Assembly (NCBI GenBank): GCA_963734055.1 | Contig: CAVTFQ010000003.1 | Coordinates: 124,001-188,000 of the forward strand | Direction of reading: 5' to 3' | Origin: CAIWHR01 sp963734055 | Lineage (GTDB): Bacteria; Pseudomonadota; Gammaproteobacteria; Burkholderiales; Casimicrobiaceae | Length of the DNA stretch: 64,000 bases | Part shown: positions 54,144-64,000 of the stretch, in pieces | Position numbering within the stretch: the first letter of the stretch is position 1 | Layout of the letters: every line of letters starts with the position of its first letter | Notes under the pieces: model-generated | Seen by the model: the letters and a program-made list of their open reading frames with translations, nothing else | Databases searched by the model: none | Told to the model about the DNA's origin: nothing | Position numbers and translations under genes: made by a program

Positions 54144-55526
54144 ATGACCGGCGTCTTCAACCGCCACATTCCCGGTGCGACGCTCTTCCAGCTCGGCGCC
54201 GAGGCCCTCTGGCTCTTCGTCGCCGTCATGCTGGCGCTCCGGCTCGACGGACACGTGCAGGATCCCGTCTCGCATGCGGCAGCGCCCGCGATCACCTTCG
54301 CGGTGCTGATCGTCGGGCTGAACGGCGCGTTCGGCCTCTACCGGCGGGACACGAAGATCCCGTTCGGTGCGCAGGTGACGCGCGTGTTCCTCGCGCTCTT
54401 GATCGGCGTCCCCCTGGCGTATCTCCTGGCCCGCGTGCTGCCGGGGGGGAACGAGTTCAACAGCACGCTGCGCGAGGCCGTCGTGCTTGCCTTCACCGGG
54501 CTCGTCGTCGTGCGGCACGCGATCGTCTCGCCGATCGTGCACCGGCTGCTCCCGCGCCGCGTACTGGTGCTCGGGACCGGGCCCGAGGCGCGCGTCGTCG
54601 AGGCCTCGCTCGCGACCGCGGACCCGCCGGGACTCGATCTCGTCGGCTTCTACGCGCTCGAGAAGGTCGAGCAGATGACGGTGTCGCCCAATCGCGTGAT
54701 CGCGCGCGTTGGCGCGCTCGAGGACACGGTGCGGCGTTTGCGCATCAACGAGATCATCGTCGCCGTCCGCCAGCAGCGCGGCGGCGTGCTTCCGTTGCGG
54801 TCGCTGCTCGAGTGCCGGCTGAACGGCGTCCAGGTCACCGACCTCGCCCGGTTCTTCGAGCGCGTGCACAACCAGGTGCCGATCGAATCGCTGAAGGCGA
54901 GCTGGCTCATCTACGGCAACGGATTCCGCCAGTCGTGGCTGCGGAACTTCGTCAAGCGGACGTTCGACGTGGCGGTGGCTTCCGCGCTGCTCGTGATCAT
55001 GGCGCCCGTCATTGTCCTCGCGGGGATCTTCATCGCGCTCGAGAGCGGCTTCCCGGTGATCTACCGCCAGGAGCGCGTCGGGCTGCACGGGCGGACGTTC
55101 TCGCTGCTCAAGTTCCGCAGCATGCGCAAGGACGCCGAGAAGGACGGCCGGGCGGAGTGGGCGGCGGTCGACGACGAGCGCGTCACGGCACTCGGACGAT
55201 TCCTGCGCCACAGTCGGATCGACGAGCTCCCGCAGCTCGTCAACGTGCTGCGCGGGGAAATGAGCTTCGTGGGTCCGCGGCCCGAGCGGCCGGTGTTCGT
55301 CAAGATGCTGACGGAGCAGATCCCGTTCTACGCGGTGCGGCACAGCGTCAAGCCGGGCATCACCGGCTGGGCCCAGGTCCGCTACTCGTACGGCGCGAGC
55401 GTGGAACAGTCGATGCGCAAGCTCGAGTACGACCTCTACTACGTGAAGAACCATACGATGTTTCTCGACCTCCTGATTCTGCTCGAGACGGTGCGGGTCG
55501 TCCTCCTCGCGGAGGGCGCGCGCTAG
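54144..55526 (+). CDS. Priming sugar transferase of the exosortase A system (EpsB/TIGR03013 type)
   Basis: A 460-residue protein that starts EPS assembly by moving a sugar-phosphate to undecaprenyl phosphate. About four N-terminal membrane segments are followed by a cytoplasmic Rossmann-like stretch (RRVLVLGTGPEARVVEA). The bacterial sugar transferase domain begins at KRTFDVAVASALLVIMAPVIVLAGIFIALESGFPVIYRQERVGLHGRTFSLLKFRSMRKDAE. DELPQLVNVLRGEMSFVGPRPERPVFV and PGITGWAQVRYSYG complete the catalytic core. The ATG at 54144 is chosen because upstream codons look non-coding. The TAG stop is the TAG of the CTAG bounding the first of two tandem repeat elements. Confidence 0.95.
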   Translation: MTGVFNRHIPGATLFQLGAEALWLFVAVMLALRLDGHVQDPVSHAAAPAITFAVLIVGLNGAFGLYRRDTKIPFGAQVTRVFLALLIGVPLAYLLARVLPGGNEFNSTLREAVVLAFTGLVVVRHAIVSPIVHRLLPRRVLVLGTGPEARVVEASLATADPPGLDLVGFYALEKVEQMTVSPNRVIARVGALEDTVRRLRINEIIVAVRQQRGGVLPLRSLLECRLNGVQVTDLARFFERVHNQVPIESLKASWLIYGNGFRQSWLRNFVKRTFDVAVASALLVIMAPVIVLAGIFIALESGFPVIYRQERVGLHGRTFSLLKFRSMRKDAEKDGRAEWAAVDDERVTALGRFLRHSRIDELPQLVNVLRGEMSFVGPRPERPVFVKMLTEQIPFYAVRHSVKPGITGWAQVRYSYGASVEQSMRKLEYDLYYVKNHTMFLDLLILLETVRVVLLAEGAR

Positions 55527-55722
55527 CTGTGAACATTCCAGACGTTGCTTCTACGATGCATGAATCCTGTGCAGTCGTCATTCCCGCGAACGCGGGAATC
55601 CAGCGACTTTGGGTTATTGCGGGTGACAGTCCACGTCGCTGGGTCCCCGCCTCCGCGGGGACGACGAAGATTGCATGCGACCGCTGCATTCGTCGTGGAT
55701 ACGACGTGCTGACGATTGACAG
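55527..55722 (+). repeat. 196-bp REPIN-like element, copy F1
   Basis: CTAG at 55523-55526 and CTGG at 55723-55726 (one change), exactly 200 bases apart. Complete ends and both hairpins are present (ATTCCCGCG-AA-CGCGGGAAT; GTCCCCGCC-TC-CGCGGGGAC). It begins directly after the stop of the sugar transferase. Confidence 0.88.
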
Positions 55723-55726
55723 CTGG

Positions 55727-55922
55727 CTGTGAACATTCAAGACGTTGCTTCTACGATGCATGAACCCTGTGCAGTCGTCATTCCCGCGAACGCGGGAATC
55801 CGGCGACTTTGGGTCATTGCAGGCGACAGTCCACGTCGCTTGGTCCGCGCCTCCGCGGGGACGACGAAGAATGGATGCGACCGGCGCATTCGTCGTGGAT
55901 ACAACGTATTGAAGCTTCGCAG
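55727..55922 (+). repeat. 196-bp REPIN-like element, copy F2
   Basis: A tandem copy of F1 ending at CTAG 55923-55926, again exactly 200 bases after the preceding tetramer. The right end is altered (ACGTATTGAAGCTTCGCAG), but the hairpins and left end are intact. The two copies share the CTGG/CTAG between them. Confidence 0.88.
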
Positions 55923-56079
55923 CTAGTGGACGGGTCCCTCGCGGTCGGCGGCCGGCCGGCCGCGGGCGCTGCCACCCGGCCACCCCTCGTGCTCGCGCGG
56001 AGGCGTCGCGGGCGTCCGAGTCCCCCGGGGGCCCGCAGTCGGGATAGAGTCTCCGTTTCGGAATGACCGACGCCACCTC

Positions 56080-58194
56080 GTGACCGGAAGCGCCCTCGCC
56101 ACTGCCGCCCTCTGGAGCTACGGCTTCGCCGCCGCCGGTTTCGTCGCGTTCGCGATCCGCCTTGCCCTGGGATGGCGCCGAAGCACGCGCGCGACGCTGC
56201 TGCTCGCGGCCGTGCTCGCGACCGCGATGTGGGCGGTGGCAAGCATGGCCGTCGGGGCCGGTCCGGTGTCGACGGGCTGGCTCGCGTCGAACTCGCTCGA
56301 CATGTTCCGCTACGGCTGCTGGTTCGCGTTCCTCGCGAGCCTGCTCGAAACCCCGCCGCCGGGCGCCGGAGCGCAGCGCGCGGGCACGCACACGCCGCGC
56401 TGGATGATCGTCCTCATCCTCATCGCCCTGCTCGCGAGCGTTGCGCTGTCGGAAGGCTCCCCGGTGGCGCAGGCGCTCGGCGTCGAGACACGGAAAGCCG
56501 AATTCGGGGTTCGCCTCGGTCTCGCGATCGTCGGCCTGGTCCTGGTCGAGCAGCTCCTGCGCCGCGTGCATCCGCACGCGCGGTGGAGCATCAAACCGCT
56601 CTGCGTGGGCCTGGCCGGGCTGTTCGGCTTCGATCTGTTCATGCTGGCCGACGCGATGCTCTATGGACACCTCGATCCCGACATCTGGGTCGCGCGCGGC
56701 GTCGCCAACCTGCTGGTGATCCCTTTCGTCGCGATCTCGACGGCGCGCAATCCGGCGTGGAAGATCGAGATGCACGTGTCGCGCGGCGTCGTCCTGCATT
56801 CGACCGCGCTGCTCGTGTCGGGGCTCTTCGTCCTCGTGGTGGCGGCGGCCGGCTACATCATCCGCTTCCTCGGCGGCGACTGGGGCCGCGCGCTGCAGAT
56901 CGAGCTCCTGTTCGCCGCGACGCTGTCCGTGGTGCTCGTCGCTTCGTCCGGCCGGTTCCGCTCGAAGCTCAGCGTCTTCATCTCCAAGCATTTCTTCTCG
57001 TACCGCTTCGACTATCGTGCCGAGTGGCTGCGCTTCACGCGCACGCTCGCCGCGCAGGGCTCGCTGCGCGACGTCGAGATCAACAGCGTGAAGGGGCTGG
57101 CCGACCTGGTCGAGAGCCCCGGAGGAGCGCTGTGGCTTCGGGAGGACGACGCGAGCCTGCGGCCGGCGTCTCGCTGGAACATGGCGGCCATCGGCGGGAC
57201 CGAGCCCGCGGACGGGTCGCTCGCCACCTTCCTCGAGCGCACCGCGTGGATCGTCCACGTCGAGGAGTGCCGGACCGACCCCTCGGCCTACCCGGAGCTC
57301 GCGCTCCCGGACTGGCTGCGCGATGCGCCGTTGGCCTGGCTCGTGGTGCCGCTGCTGACGGGCACCGAGCTCCTCGGCTTCGTCGTGCTCGCGACGCCGC
57401 GCACCCCCATCGACGTCAACTGGGAGGTACGCGATCTGCTCAAGACCGCGAGCCGGCAGGCGGCGAGCTACCTGAGCCAGATTCGCGCGACCGAAGCGCT
57501 CCTCGAAGCGCGCAAGTTCGACGCGTTCAACCGGATGTCCGCTTTCGTCGTCCACGACCTGAAGAACCTGGTCGCCCAGCTCTCGCTCATGCTCCGCAAC
57601 TTCGAGCGTCATCGCGACAATCCCGAGTTCCAGCGCGACATGCTGTCGACGGTCGCCCACGTCGTCGGGAAGATGAACCAGCTGATGCTGCAGCTGCGGA
57701 TGGGATCGACCCCCATCGACAAGCCGCGACCGATCGAGCTCGCCCCGCTCGTCGGTCGCGTCTGCGCCGCCAAGGCGGGCGCGGAGGGCCGCATAGAGAC
57801 CGAGGTTGCGGCCGACGTCCTCGCGATGGGCCACGAGGAGCGCGTCGAGCACGTGATCGGGCACATCGTCCAGAACGCGCTCGACGCCACGGCCGCCGGA
57901 GGCGGCGTCAGGGTTCGGCTCCTGCGCGACGGGCGTTTTGCCGCGATCGAGGTCGCCGACACCGGGCCCGGCATGAGCCCCGAGTTCGTCCGCGATAAAC
58001 TATTCAAGCCGTTCGCGACGACCAAGGCGGGGGGGATGGGCATCGGCGTCTACGAGAGCTCGCAGTACCTGGCCGGCATCGGCGGGAAGATGGCGATCGA
58101 CACGGCGCCCGGCGCGGGCACGCGGGTGCGCGTGCTGCTGCCGGCGGCCGACGCCGCCGAAGCTCCGGCCAAGGCGTGGGAGGACGTCGCGTGA
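56080..58194 (+). CDS. prsK: Sensor histidine kinase PrsK, PEP-CTERM system
   Basis: A 704-residue membrane kinase. The N-terminal third has about eight membrane helices; a GAF-like region follows (about 320-470). The dimerisation/phospho-acceptor segment is FVVHDLKNLVAQLSLMLRNFERH, with the acceptor His492. The ATP-binding domain has QNALDATAAGGGVRV and ADTGPGMSPEFVRDKLFKPFATTKAGGMGIGVYESSQYL. In Zoogloea PrsK acts with PrsR and RpoN to control PEP-CTERM genes. Start GTG 56080. The response regulator follows after 73 bases. Confidence 0.95.
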   Translation: MTGSALATAALWSYGFAAAGFVAFAIRLALGWRRSTRATLLLAAVLATAMWAVASMAVGAGPVSTGWLASNSLDMFRYGCWFAFLASLLETPPPGAGAQRAGTHTPRWMIVLILIALLASVALSEGSPVAQALGVETRKAEFGVRLGLAIVGLVLVEQLLRRVHPHARWSIKPLCVGLAGLFGFDLFMLADAMLYGHLDPDIWVARGVANLLVIPFVAISTARNPAWKIEMHVSRGVVLHSTALLVSGLFVLVVAAAGYIIRFLGGDWGRALQIELLFAATLSVVLVASSGRFRSKLSVFISKHFFSYRFDYRAEWLRFTRTLAAQGSLRDVEINSVKGLADLVESPGGALWLREDDASLRPASRWNMAAIGGTEPADGSLATFLERTAWIVHVEECRTDPSAYPELALPDWLRDAPLAWLVVPLLTGTELLGFVVLATPRTPIDVNWEVRDLLKTASRQAASYLSQIRATEALLEARKFDAFNRMSAFVVHDLKNLVAQLSLMLRNFERHRDNPEFQRDMLSTVAHVVGKMNQLMLQLRMGSTPIDKPRPIELAPLVGRVCAAKAGAEGRIETEVAADVLAMGHEERVEHVIGHIVQNALDATAAGGGVRVRLLRDGRFAAIEVADTGPGMSPEFVRDKLFKPFATTKAGGMGIGVYESSQYLAGIGGKMAIDTAPGAGTRVRVLLPAADAAEAPAKAWEDVA

Positions 58195-58267
58195 GCGCGA
58201 ACAACGCCCCCTCGGGGGACAGCTTGGCGGTCGCATTGGACGATGAGGCCGCGGGCGTGGGGGTTCT

Positions 58268-59620
58268 GTGACCGAATCGCGAAAGCCGCTCCTGATCGTC
58301 GAGGACGATCCGGCGCTGCAGAAGCAGATGCAATGGGCCTTCGACGGCTACGAGACGATCGTCGCCGCCGATCGCGAGAGCGCGATCGCGCAGCTTCGCC
58401 GCTACGAGCCGGCCGTGATCACGATGGACCTGGGCCTGCCTCCTCGGCCGGATGATCCGGGCGTAGGCTTGGCGCTGCTCGAGGAGGTCCATTCGCTTGC
58501 GCCCGAGACCAAGGTCATCGTGCTGACCGGCCAGAACGACCGCGCCAACGCGGTCAAGGCGATCGCGCTCGGCGCGCACGACTTCTGCACGAAGCCGTTC
58601 GAGCCGGAACTTCTGAACTGGGCGGTCGAGCGCGCGTTCCGCGTCCACGAGCTGCAGGAGGAGAACCGGCGGCTCATGGTGACGCAGCAGGCGCCGGCGA
58701 TGTCCGGCATCGTCACCCGCGACCCGGAGATGCAGCGGATCTGCCGGACCATCGAGAAGGTCGCGCCGACCTCGGCGACCGTGCTGATCCTGGGCGAGTC
58801 CGGGACCGGCAAGGAGCTCTTCGCGCGCGCGCTCCACGACCTGTCGCCGCGCCAGGGCCGGCGCTTCGTCGCGATCAACTGCGCGGCCATTCCCGAGAAT
58901 CTCCTCGAGAGCGAGCTCTTCGGCTACGAGAAGGGCGCCTACACGGGCGCCGCGAAGCAGACGGTCGGCAAGATCGAGACCGCGAATGGCGGCACGCTGT
59001 TCCTGGACGAGATCGGCGACCTGCCGGTCGCGCTGCAGGTCAAGCTGCTGCGCTTCCTGCAGGAGCGCGTGATCGAGCGGGTCGGCGGCCGGCAGGAGAT
59101 ACCAATCGACGTTCGAATCGTGTGCGCGACCCACCAGAGCCTCAAGGACCAGATCGCGGCCGGCCGCTTCCGCGAGGACCTCTATTACCGCCTCGCGGAG
59201 ATCGTCGTCGCGATCCCGCCGCTCCGCGATCGCCAGGGCGACGCGGCGCTGCTCGCGCACGCGTTCGTGCGCAAGTTCGCGACCGAGCAGCGCCGGGGCG
59301 CGATGTCGATCCTGCCCGACGCGATCGCGGCGATCGAGGCGCACGCGTGGCCCGGCAACGTCCGCGAGCTCGAGAACGTCGTCAAGCGCGCGGTGATCAT
59401 GGCCGACGGCCTCGCGATCCGGGGTTCCGACATCGGGCTCGCCGCCGGCGACGGCGAGAGCGCCGCGCTCAACCTGCGCCAGATCCGCGAGGAGGCCGAG
59501 CGCGGCGCCGTGCTCCGCGTGCTCGGGCGGGTCAACGGCAACCTGAGCAAGGCCGCGGAGCTCCTCGGAGTGAGTCGCCCGACGCTCTACGACCTCATGC
59601 ACCGGTTCGGCCTCAAATAG
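58268..59620 (+). CDS. prsR: Sigma-54-dependent response regulator PrsR, PEP-CTERM system
   Basis: A 450-residue NtrC-family regulator. The receiver domain carries acceptor Asp54 (VITMDLGLP) and a conserved Lys in FCTKPFEPE. The sigma-54 interaction domain has Walker A GESGTGKE at 176-183 and the sigma-54 loop GAYTGA at 223-228 (a common GAFTGA variant). The C-terminal Fis-type helix-turn-helix is NLSKAAELLGVSRPTLYDLMHRFGL. It should bind upstream of sigma-54 promoters; the sites at 394-409 and 2268-2283 in front of both PEP-CTERM genes are the best candidates here. Start GTG 58268. Confidence 0.96.
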   Translation: MTESRKPLLIVEDDPALQKQMQWAFDGYETIVAADRESAIAQLRRYEPAVITMDLGLPPRPDDPGVGLALLEEVHSLAPETKVIVLTGQNDRANAVKAIALGAHDFCTKPFEPELLNWAVERAFRVHELQEENRRLMVTQQAPAMSGIVTRDPEMQRICRTIEKVAPTSATVLILGESGTGKELFARALHDLSPRQGRRFVAINCAAIPENLLESELFGYEKGAYTGAAKQTVGKIETANGGTLFLDEIGDLPVALQVKLLRFLQERVIERVGGRQEIPIDVRIVCATHQSLKDQIAAGRFREDLYYRLAEIVVAIPPLRDRQGDAALLAHAFVRKFATEQRRGAMSILPDAIAAIEAHAWPGNVRELENVVKRAVIMADGLAIRGSDIGLAAGDGESAALNLRQIREEAERGAVLRVLGRVNGNLSKAAELLGVSRPTLYDLMHRFGLK

Positions 59621-59666
59621 GCCGCCGGCACCGCGACCGATCGATTTCACCGAAAGCAACGAGACC

Positions 59667-62441
59667 ATGGATCTACGCTCCCTCGCCCGCATCCTCATTC
59701 CCCTCGCCCTGGCCGCTGCGCTCGGCGCCTGCAGTCGCACCGACCCGACGGAGCTCGTCGCGTCGGCGAAGACGTATCTCGCCAAGGGCGACGCTCGCGC
59801 GGCCGTGATCGAGCTCAAGAACGCGCTGCAGTCCGCGCCGGACAATGCCGAAGCGCGGTTCCTGCTCGCCAGGGCGCTGCAGGACACGGGTGACGCGGTG
59901 GGCGCGGAAACCGAGGCGCGCAAGGCGCTCCAGCTCGGCTACCCTGGCGACGAGGCGTATCCGGTCCTCGCCCGGGCGCTCCTGGCCCAGGGGGAATACC
60001 GAAAGGTCATCACCGAGCTCGCGGACCGGAAGCTCGGAACGCCGGAGGGAAAAGCCGAGGTCCTGACAGCGATCGGCCTCGCGCGGCTCTCGCTCGGCGA
60101 GAAGAAGGAGGCGAGCGCCGCCATCGACGCGGCGCTGGCAGCCAAGCCCGGCGACGCCCGGGCGACGATCGCCCAGGCGCAGCTCGCGGCCGCCGACAAC
60201 GACTTGCAGGTGGCGATGTCGCGGGTCGAGACGGCGCTCGCCGTCGCGCCGGACGACGTCACGGGGCTGCTCCTGAAATCGGAGCTCGAGCTCGCGCTCG
60301 GCAAGCGCGAGGACGCGATCAAGACGCTCGAGCATGCGCTGCGGGTGAAGCCCGATCTCCTCGTCGCCCGGCTGACGCTCGTGTCGGTGCTCGCCGGCGC
60401 GAAAGAGGCGGACCGGGCGGCCGCCGAGCTCGAGCCGCTCAAGAAGGCGATGCCGCAGGACCCACGCGTGCGCTATGCCGAGGCGCTGATCCTGTACGCG
60501 CGAGGCGACCTGGCGGGGACCAAGGAGGCGGTCCAGAGCGTGCTCAGCGCCGCCCCGGAATACGTGCCGGCCATCTATCTCTCGGGCATCGTGAATTACG
60601 CGCTCGGCGCGTACGGCGAGGCGGAGGAAGCACTGCGCACCGTGGTCGCGAAGGCGCCGAACAACCTGAGCGCGCGACGGATGCTCGCCGCAACGTACCT
60701 GCGCGGCGGACGCGTGACGCAGGCGGCCGAGGTGCTCGAGCCGGCGCTCGCCCGGGCGCCCGACGATCCCGCGCTGCTGCGCGCCGCGGCCGAGGTCCAG
60801 CTTTCGTCGAACAATCCCGCGAAGGCGGCCGAGCTCTACGAGCGCGCGAACGCGCTCGACAAGGGCAACGCCGCGAGTCGCGTCCGGCTGGCCCAGGTGC
60901 GGCTCGCCGCCGGCGGCGATGCGGAGCAGGCGATGCGCGAGCTCGAGTCGATCGCCGACGCCAATCCCGCGCTGGCCGCCGCCGATCTCGCGCTCGTGAG
61001 CGCGCACCTGCGCCGGCGCGAGACGGACCAGGCGCTGGCCGCGGCCGACGCGTTCGCGAAGAAGCAGCCGTCGAATCCGCTCGCCTGGAACGTCAAGGGC
61101 GTGGTGTACACGAGCAAGCGCGACTTCGCCGCCGCGCGGGCGAGCTTCGATCAGGCGCTCAAGGTGGATCCCGGGTACGTCGCGGCCGCCTACAACCTGG
61201 CCCAGCTCGATCTCGTCCAGCGCAACGCGGACGGTGCGCGCAAGGGCTACGAGCGGATCCTCGCCAAGGATCCGCGGAACGAGCAGGCGCTGCTCGGGAT
61301 CGCGACGGTGCTGGCGGTGACGCACGCCCCGACCGCCGAGATCCGGGCGGCGCTCGAGCGCGCGATCAACGCGAATCCGAGCGCGGTGCGTCCACGGATC
61401 GCGCTCGTCAACTACTACGGGCAGCAGCGCGACGCCAAGGGCGCGCTCGCGGCCGCCCAGGCGGCGAACAACGCGATCCCGAACAACCCGCAGATCCTCG
61501 ATCTGCTCGGCGCCGCCCAGCAGGCGGCCGGCGAGAACAACCAGGCGCTGGACACGATGGCGCGGGCGGCGAAGCTGCAGCCCGAGAACGCGCAGCCGCT
61601 CCTGCGCCTCGCCGGAGTGCAGGCGTCGCTCAAGGACTACGACGGCTCCATCGCCACGCTCAAGAAGGCGATCGCGCTGCAGCCCCAGATGCCCGCGACG
61701 TGGCTCGCGCTCGCCGGCGTCTACATCGTCTCGAAACAACCGGATGCCGGGATCGTCGAGGCGCGCCGGCTGCAGAAGGAGCTGCCGACGCGGGCGGCCG
61801 GATACGGGCTCGAGGGCAACCTCCTCATGAGCCAGAAGAAGCCGCAGGACGCGGCGAAGGCGTACCGCGAAGCGCTCGCCCGCGAGCCGGTGCCCATCCT
61901 CGCGGTGAGCCTCTATTCGGCGTTGCAGGCTGCGGGCCGGAAGGACCAGGCCGCCGCCATGGCCCAGCAATGGCAAAAGGAGAACCCGAAGGACGTCGTG
62001 CTGCTGGCGCTCCGGGGCCAGCAGGCGCTGCTCGCGAAGGATTACAAGACCGCGGTCACGCATCTGCGCGCTGCGGTCGAGGTCGAGCCCAACAACATCG
62101 TAACGCTCAACAATCTCGCGTGGGCGCTGAACGAGCTGGGCGACCCGACGGCGGCGGAGTACGCGGACCGGGCGGCCAATCTTGCGCCGTACGCGCCTTC
62201 CGTGATGGACACGCAGGGCTGGATCCTCGTCGCGCAGGGCAAGACCTCGCGCGGGATCGAGCTTCTCCGCATGGCCAGCGGGCTTGCGCCACAGGACGCC
62301 GACATCCGGCTGCATCTGGCAAAGTCGCTCCTCAAGAGCGGCGACAAGGCGGGCGCGAAGACCGAGCTCGAGGCGGTCGCCGTGCTGACGCAGCCCTCGG
62401 CCGCGCGCACGGAAGCGCAGCAGATGCTGAAAGAGCTCTGA
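59667..62441 (+). CDS. prsT: TPR lipoprotein PrsT, PEP-CTERM system
   Basis: A 924-residue protein that starts with a lipoprotein signal (LARILIPLALAAALGAC; Cys in the lipobox LGAC). It continues as about two dozen tetratricopeptide repeats, for example DARAAVIELKNALQSAPDNAEARFLLARALQDTGDAVGAETEARKAL and DFAAARASFDQALKVDPGYVAAAYNLAQLDLVQ. In EpsH loci the very long TPR lipoprotein sits with PrsK and PrsR and is believed to scaffold export or localise PEP-CTERM proteins; role not settled. ATG 59667 follows AACGAGA. Confidence 0.95.
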   Translation: MDLRSLARILIPLALAAALGACSRTDPTELVASAKTYLAKGDARAAVIELKNALQSAPDNAEARFLLARALQDTGDAVGAETEARKALQLGYPGDEAYPVLARALLAQGEYRKVITELADRKLGTPEGKAEVLTAIGLARLSLGEKKEASAAIDAALAAKPGDARATIAQAQLAAADNDLQVAMSRVETALAVAPDDVTGLLLKSELELALGKREDAIKTLEHALRVKPDLLVARLTLVSVLAGAKEADRAAAELEPLKKAMPQDPRVRYAEALILYARGDLAGTKEAVQSVLSAAPEYVPAIYLSGIVNYALGAYGEAEEALRTVVAKAPNNLSARRMLAATYLRGGRVTQAAEVLEPALARAPDDPALLRAAAEVQLSSNNPAKAAELYERANALDKGNAASRVRLAQVRLAAGGDAEQAMRELESIADANPALAAADLALVSAHLRRRETDQALAAADAFAKKQPSNPLAWNVKGVVYTSKRDFAAARASFDQALKVDPGYVAAAYNLAQLDLVQRNADGARKGYERILAKDPRNEQALLGIATVLAVTHAPTAEIRAALERAINANPSAVRPRIALVNYYGQQRDAKGALAAAQAANNAIPNNPQILDLLGAAQQAAGENNQALDTMARAAKLQPENAQPLLRLAGVQASLKDYDGSIATLKKAIALQPQMPATWLALAGVYIVSKQPDAGIVEARRLQKELPTRAAGYGLEGNLLMSQKKPQDAAKAYREALAREPVPILAVSLYSALQAAGRKDQAAAMAQQWQKENPKDVVLLALRGQQALLAKDYKTAVTHLRAAVEVEPNNIVTLNNLAWALNELGDPTAAEYADRAANLAPYAPSVMDTQGWILVAQGKTSRGIELLRMASGLAPQDADIRLHLAKSLLKSGDKAGAKTELEAVAVLTQPSAARTEAQQMLKEL

Positions 62442-62514
62442 GCGCCGCCGCAGACCTTTGCGCGGCGGCCCTTCGTCCGCCGCGCCCTTCGTGACTCCTC
62501 TGGGAAACTGCAGC

Positions 62515-63803
<1,289 letters not shown>

Positions 63804-63804
<1 letters not shown>

Positions 63805-64000
63805 TGGCGGCTCCCGCGGACCTGGCGCGCGCGTGCGCCGAGCTCAGCGCACAGCCGCTCCGCTGGCTCGTGACGGGAAGCGCGGGATTCATCGGCTCGC
63901 ATCTCGTCGAGGCGCTGCTGCGGCTCGGACAGCAGGTGACGAGCCTCGACAACTTCGCGACCGGCCACCGGAGCAATCTCGACGAAGTCGCCGCCGCCGT
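63804..64000 (+). CDS. NAD-dependent UDP-sugar 4-epimerase (TviC/WbpP type), partial
   Basis: Only the first 65 codons lie in the window. The text WLVTGSAGFIGSHLVEALLRLGQQVTSLDNFATGHRSNLDEV is the GxxGxxG start of short-chain-dehydrogenase epimerases and the DNF/TGHRSNL signature of UDP-GlcNAc 4-epimerases related to TviC/WbpP. With TviB it would give UDP-N-acetylgalactosaminuronate. It is coupled to tviB by overlap. Confidence 0.85.

Noticed and set aside
58004..59923. Long minus-strand frame opposite prsR
   Set aside because: Shadow frame; prsR has all NtrC-family motifs on the plus strand.
62443..62470. GC-rich hairpin between prsT and tviB as terminator
   Set aside because: The stem GCCGCCGC/GCGGCGGC has no T run, so it does not qualify as a rho-independent terminator.

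Overview
The window is a 64 kb, GC-rich stretch of a Gram-negative, most likely betaproteobacterial, chromosome. Almost all of it is one exosortase A (XrtA/EpsH) - PEP-CTERM exopolysaccharide locus of the kind known from floc- and biofilm-forming Betaproteobacteria (Zoogloea, Dechloromonas, Methylobacillus relatives). No rRNA, tRNA or CRISPR array was seen. The organism is inferred from gene content only.

Layout. 0-0.3 kb: the C-terminal end of a membrane pyrophosphatase (HppA) and its terminator. 0.4-2.3 kb: two PEP-CTERM genes, each behind a sigma-54 type promoter; the first looks like a thioester-domain surface protein, the second has its sorting tail out of frame. 2.8-17.1 kb: the conserved core, in order export lipoprotein, chain-length protein, tyrosine autokinase, outer-membrane barrel, AAA ATPase, UDP-GlcNAc 2-epimerase, polysaccharide deacetylase, FemAB-like protein, exosortase EpsH fused to EpsI, glycosyltransferase and amidotransferase 1. 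17.2-30.4 kb: more glycosyltransferases, a second asparagine-synthase-like protein, an AlgD-like dehydrogenase, a transglutaminase-like protein, a second deacetylase, a CapK-like ligase, a secreted lyase-like protein and an O-antigen ligase/polymerase. 30.4-38.3 kb: a third asparagine-synthase-like protein, then a divergent module of decarboxylase and acyl-CoA ligase on one side and carrier protein plus two hydrolases on the other. 38.3-46.0 kb: flippase, glycosyltransferases, methyltransferases and poorly conserved genes that look like the strain-variable part. 46.1-53.2 kb: minus-strand, duplicated and rearranged lyase-like and beta-propeller genes around a methyltransferase. 54.1-64 kb: the priming sugar transferase, the PrsK/PrsR/PrsT regulatory set, and a TviB/TviC-type pair for an acidic N-acetylated sugar.

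How it fits together. The priming transferase and glycosyltransferases build a lipid-linked repeat unit containing at least one uronic acid (AlgD-like, TviB). The flippase and the ligase/polymerase move and polymerise it. The Wzz/kinase/OPX/barrel set exports it. XrtA processes PEP-CTERM proteins, and PrsK/PrsR with sigma-54 probably switch on the PEP-CTERM genes at the far left end.

Two patterns stand out beyond the standard locus. First, a family of 196-bp, REPIN-like elements with imperfect terminal inverted repeats sits at gene junctions. They are bounded by CTAG tetranucleotides spaced exactly 200 bp apart, and in most cases a CTAG carries a neighbour's stop codon. Second, at least five genes carry a one-base insertion that breaks an otherwise intact family member. 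This may reflect draft-quality sequence or real decay and should be checked before any loss of function is concluded.
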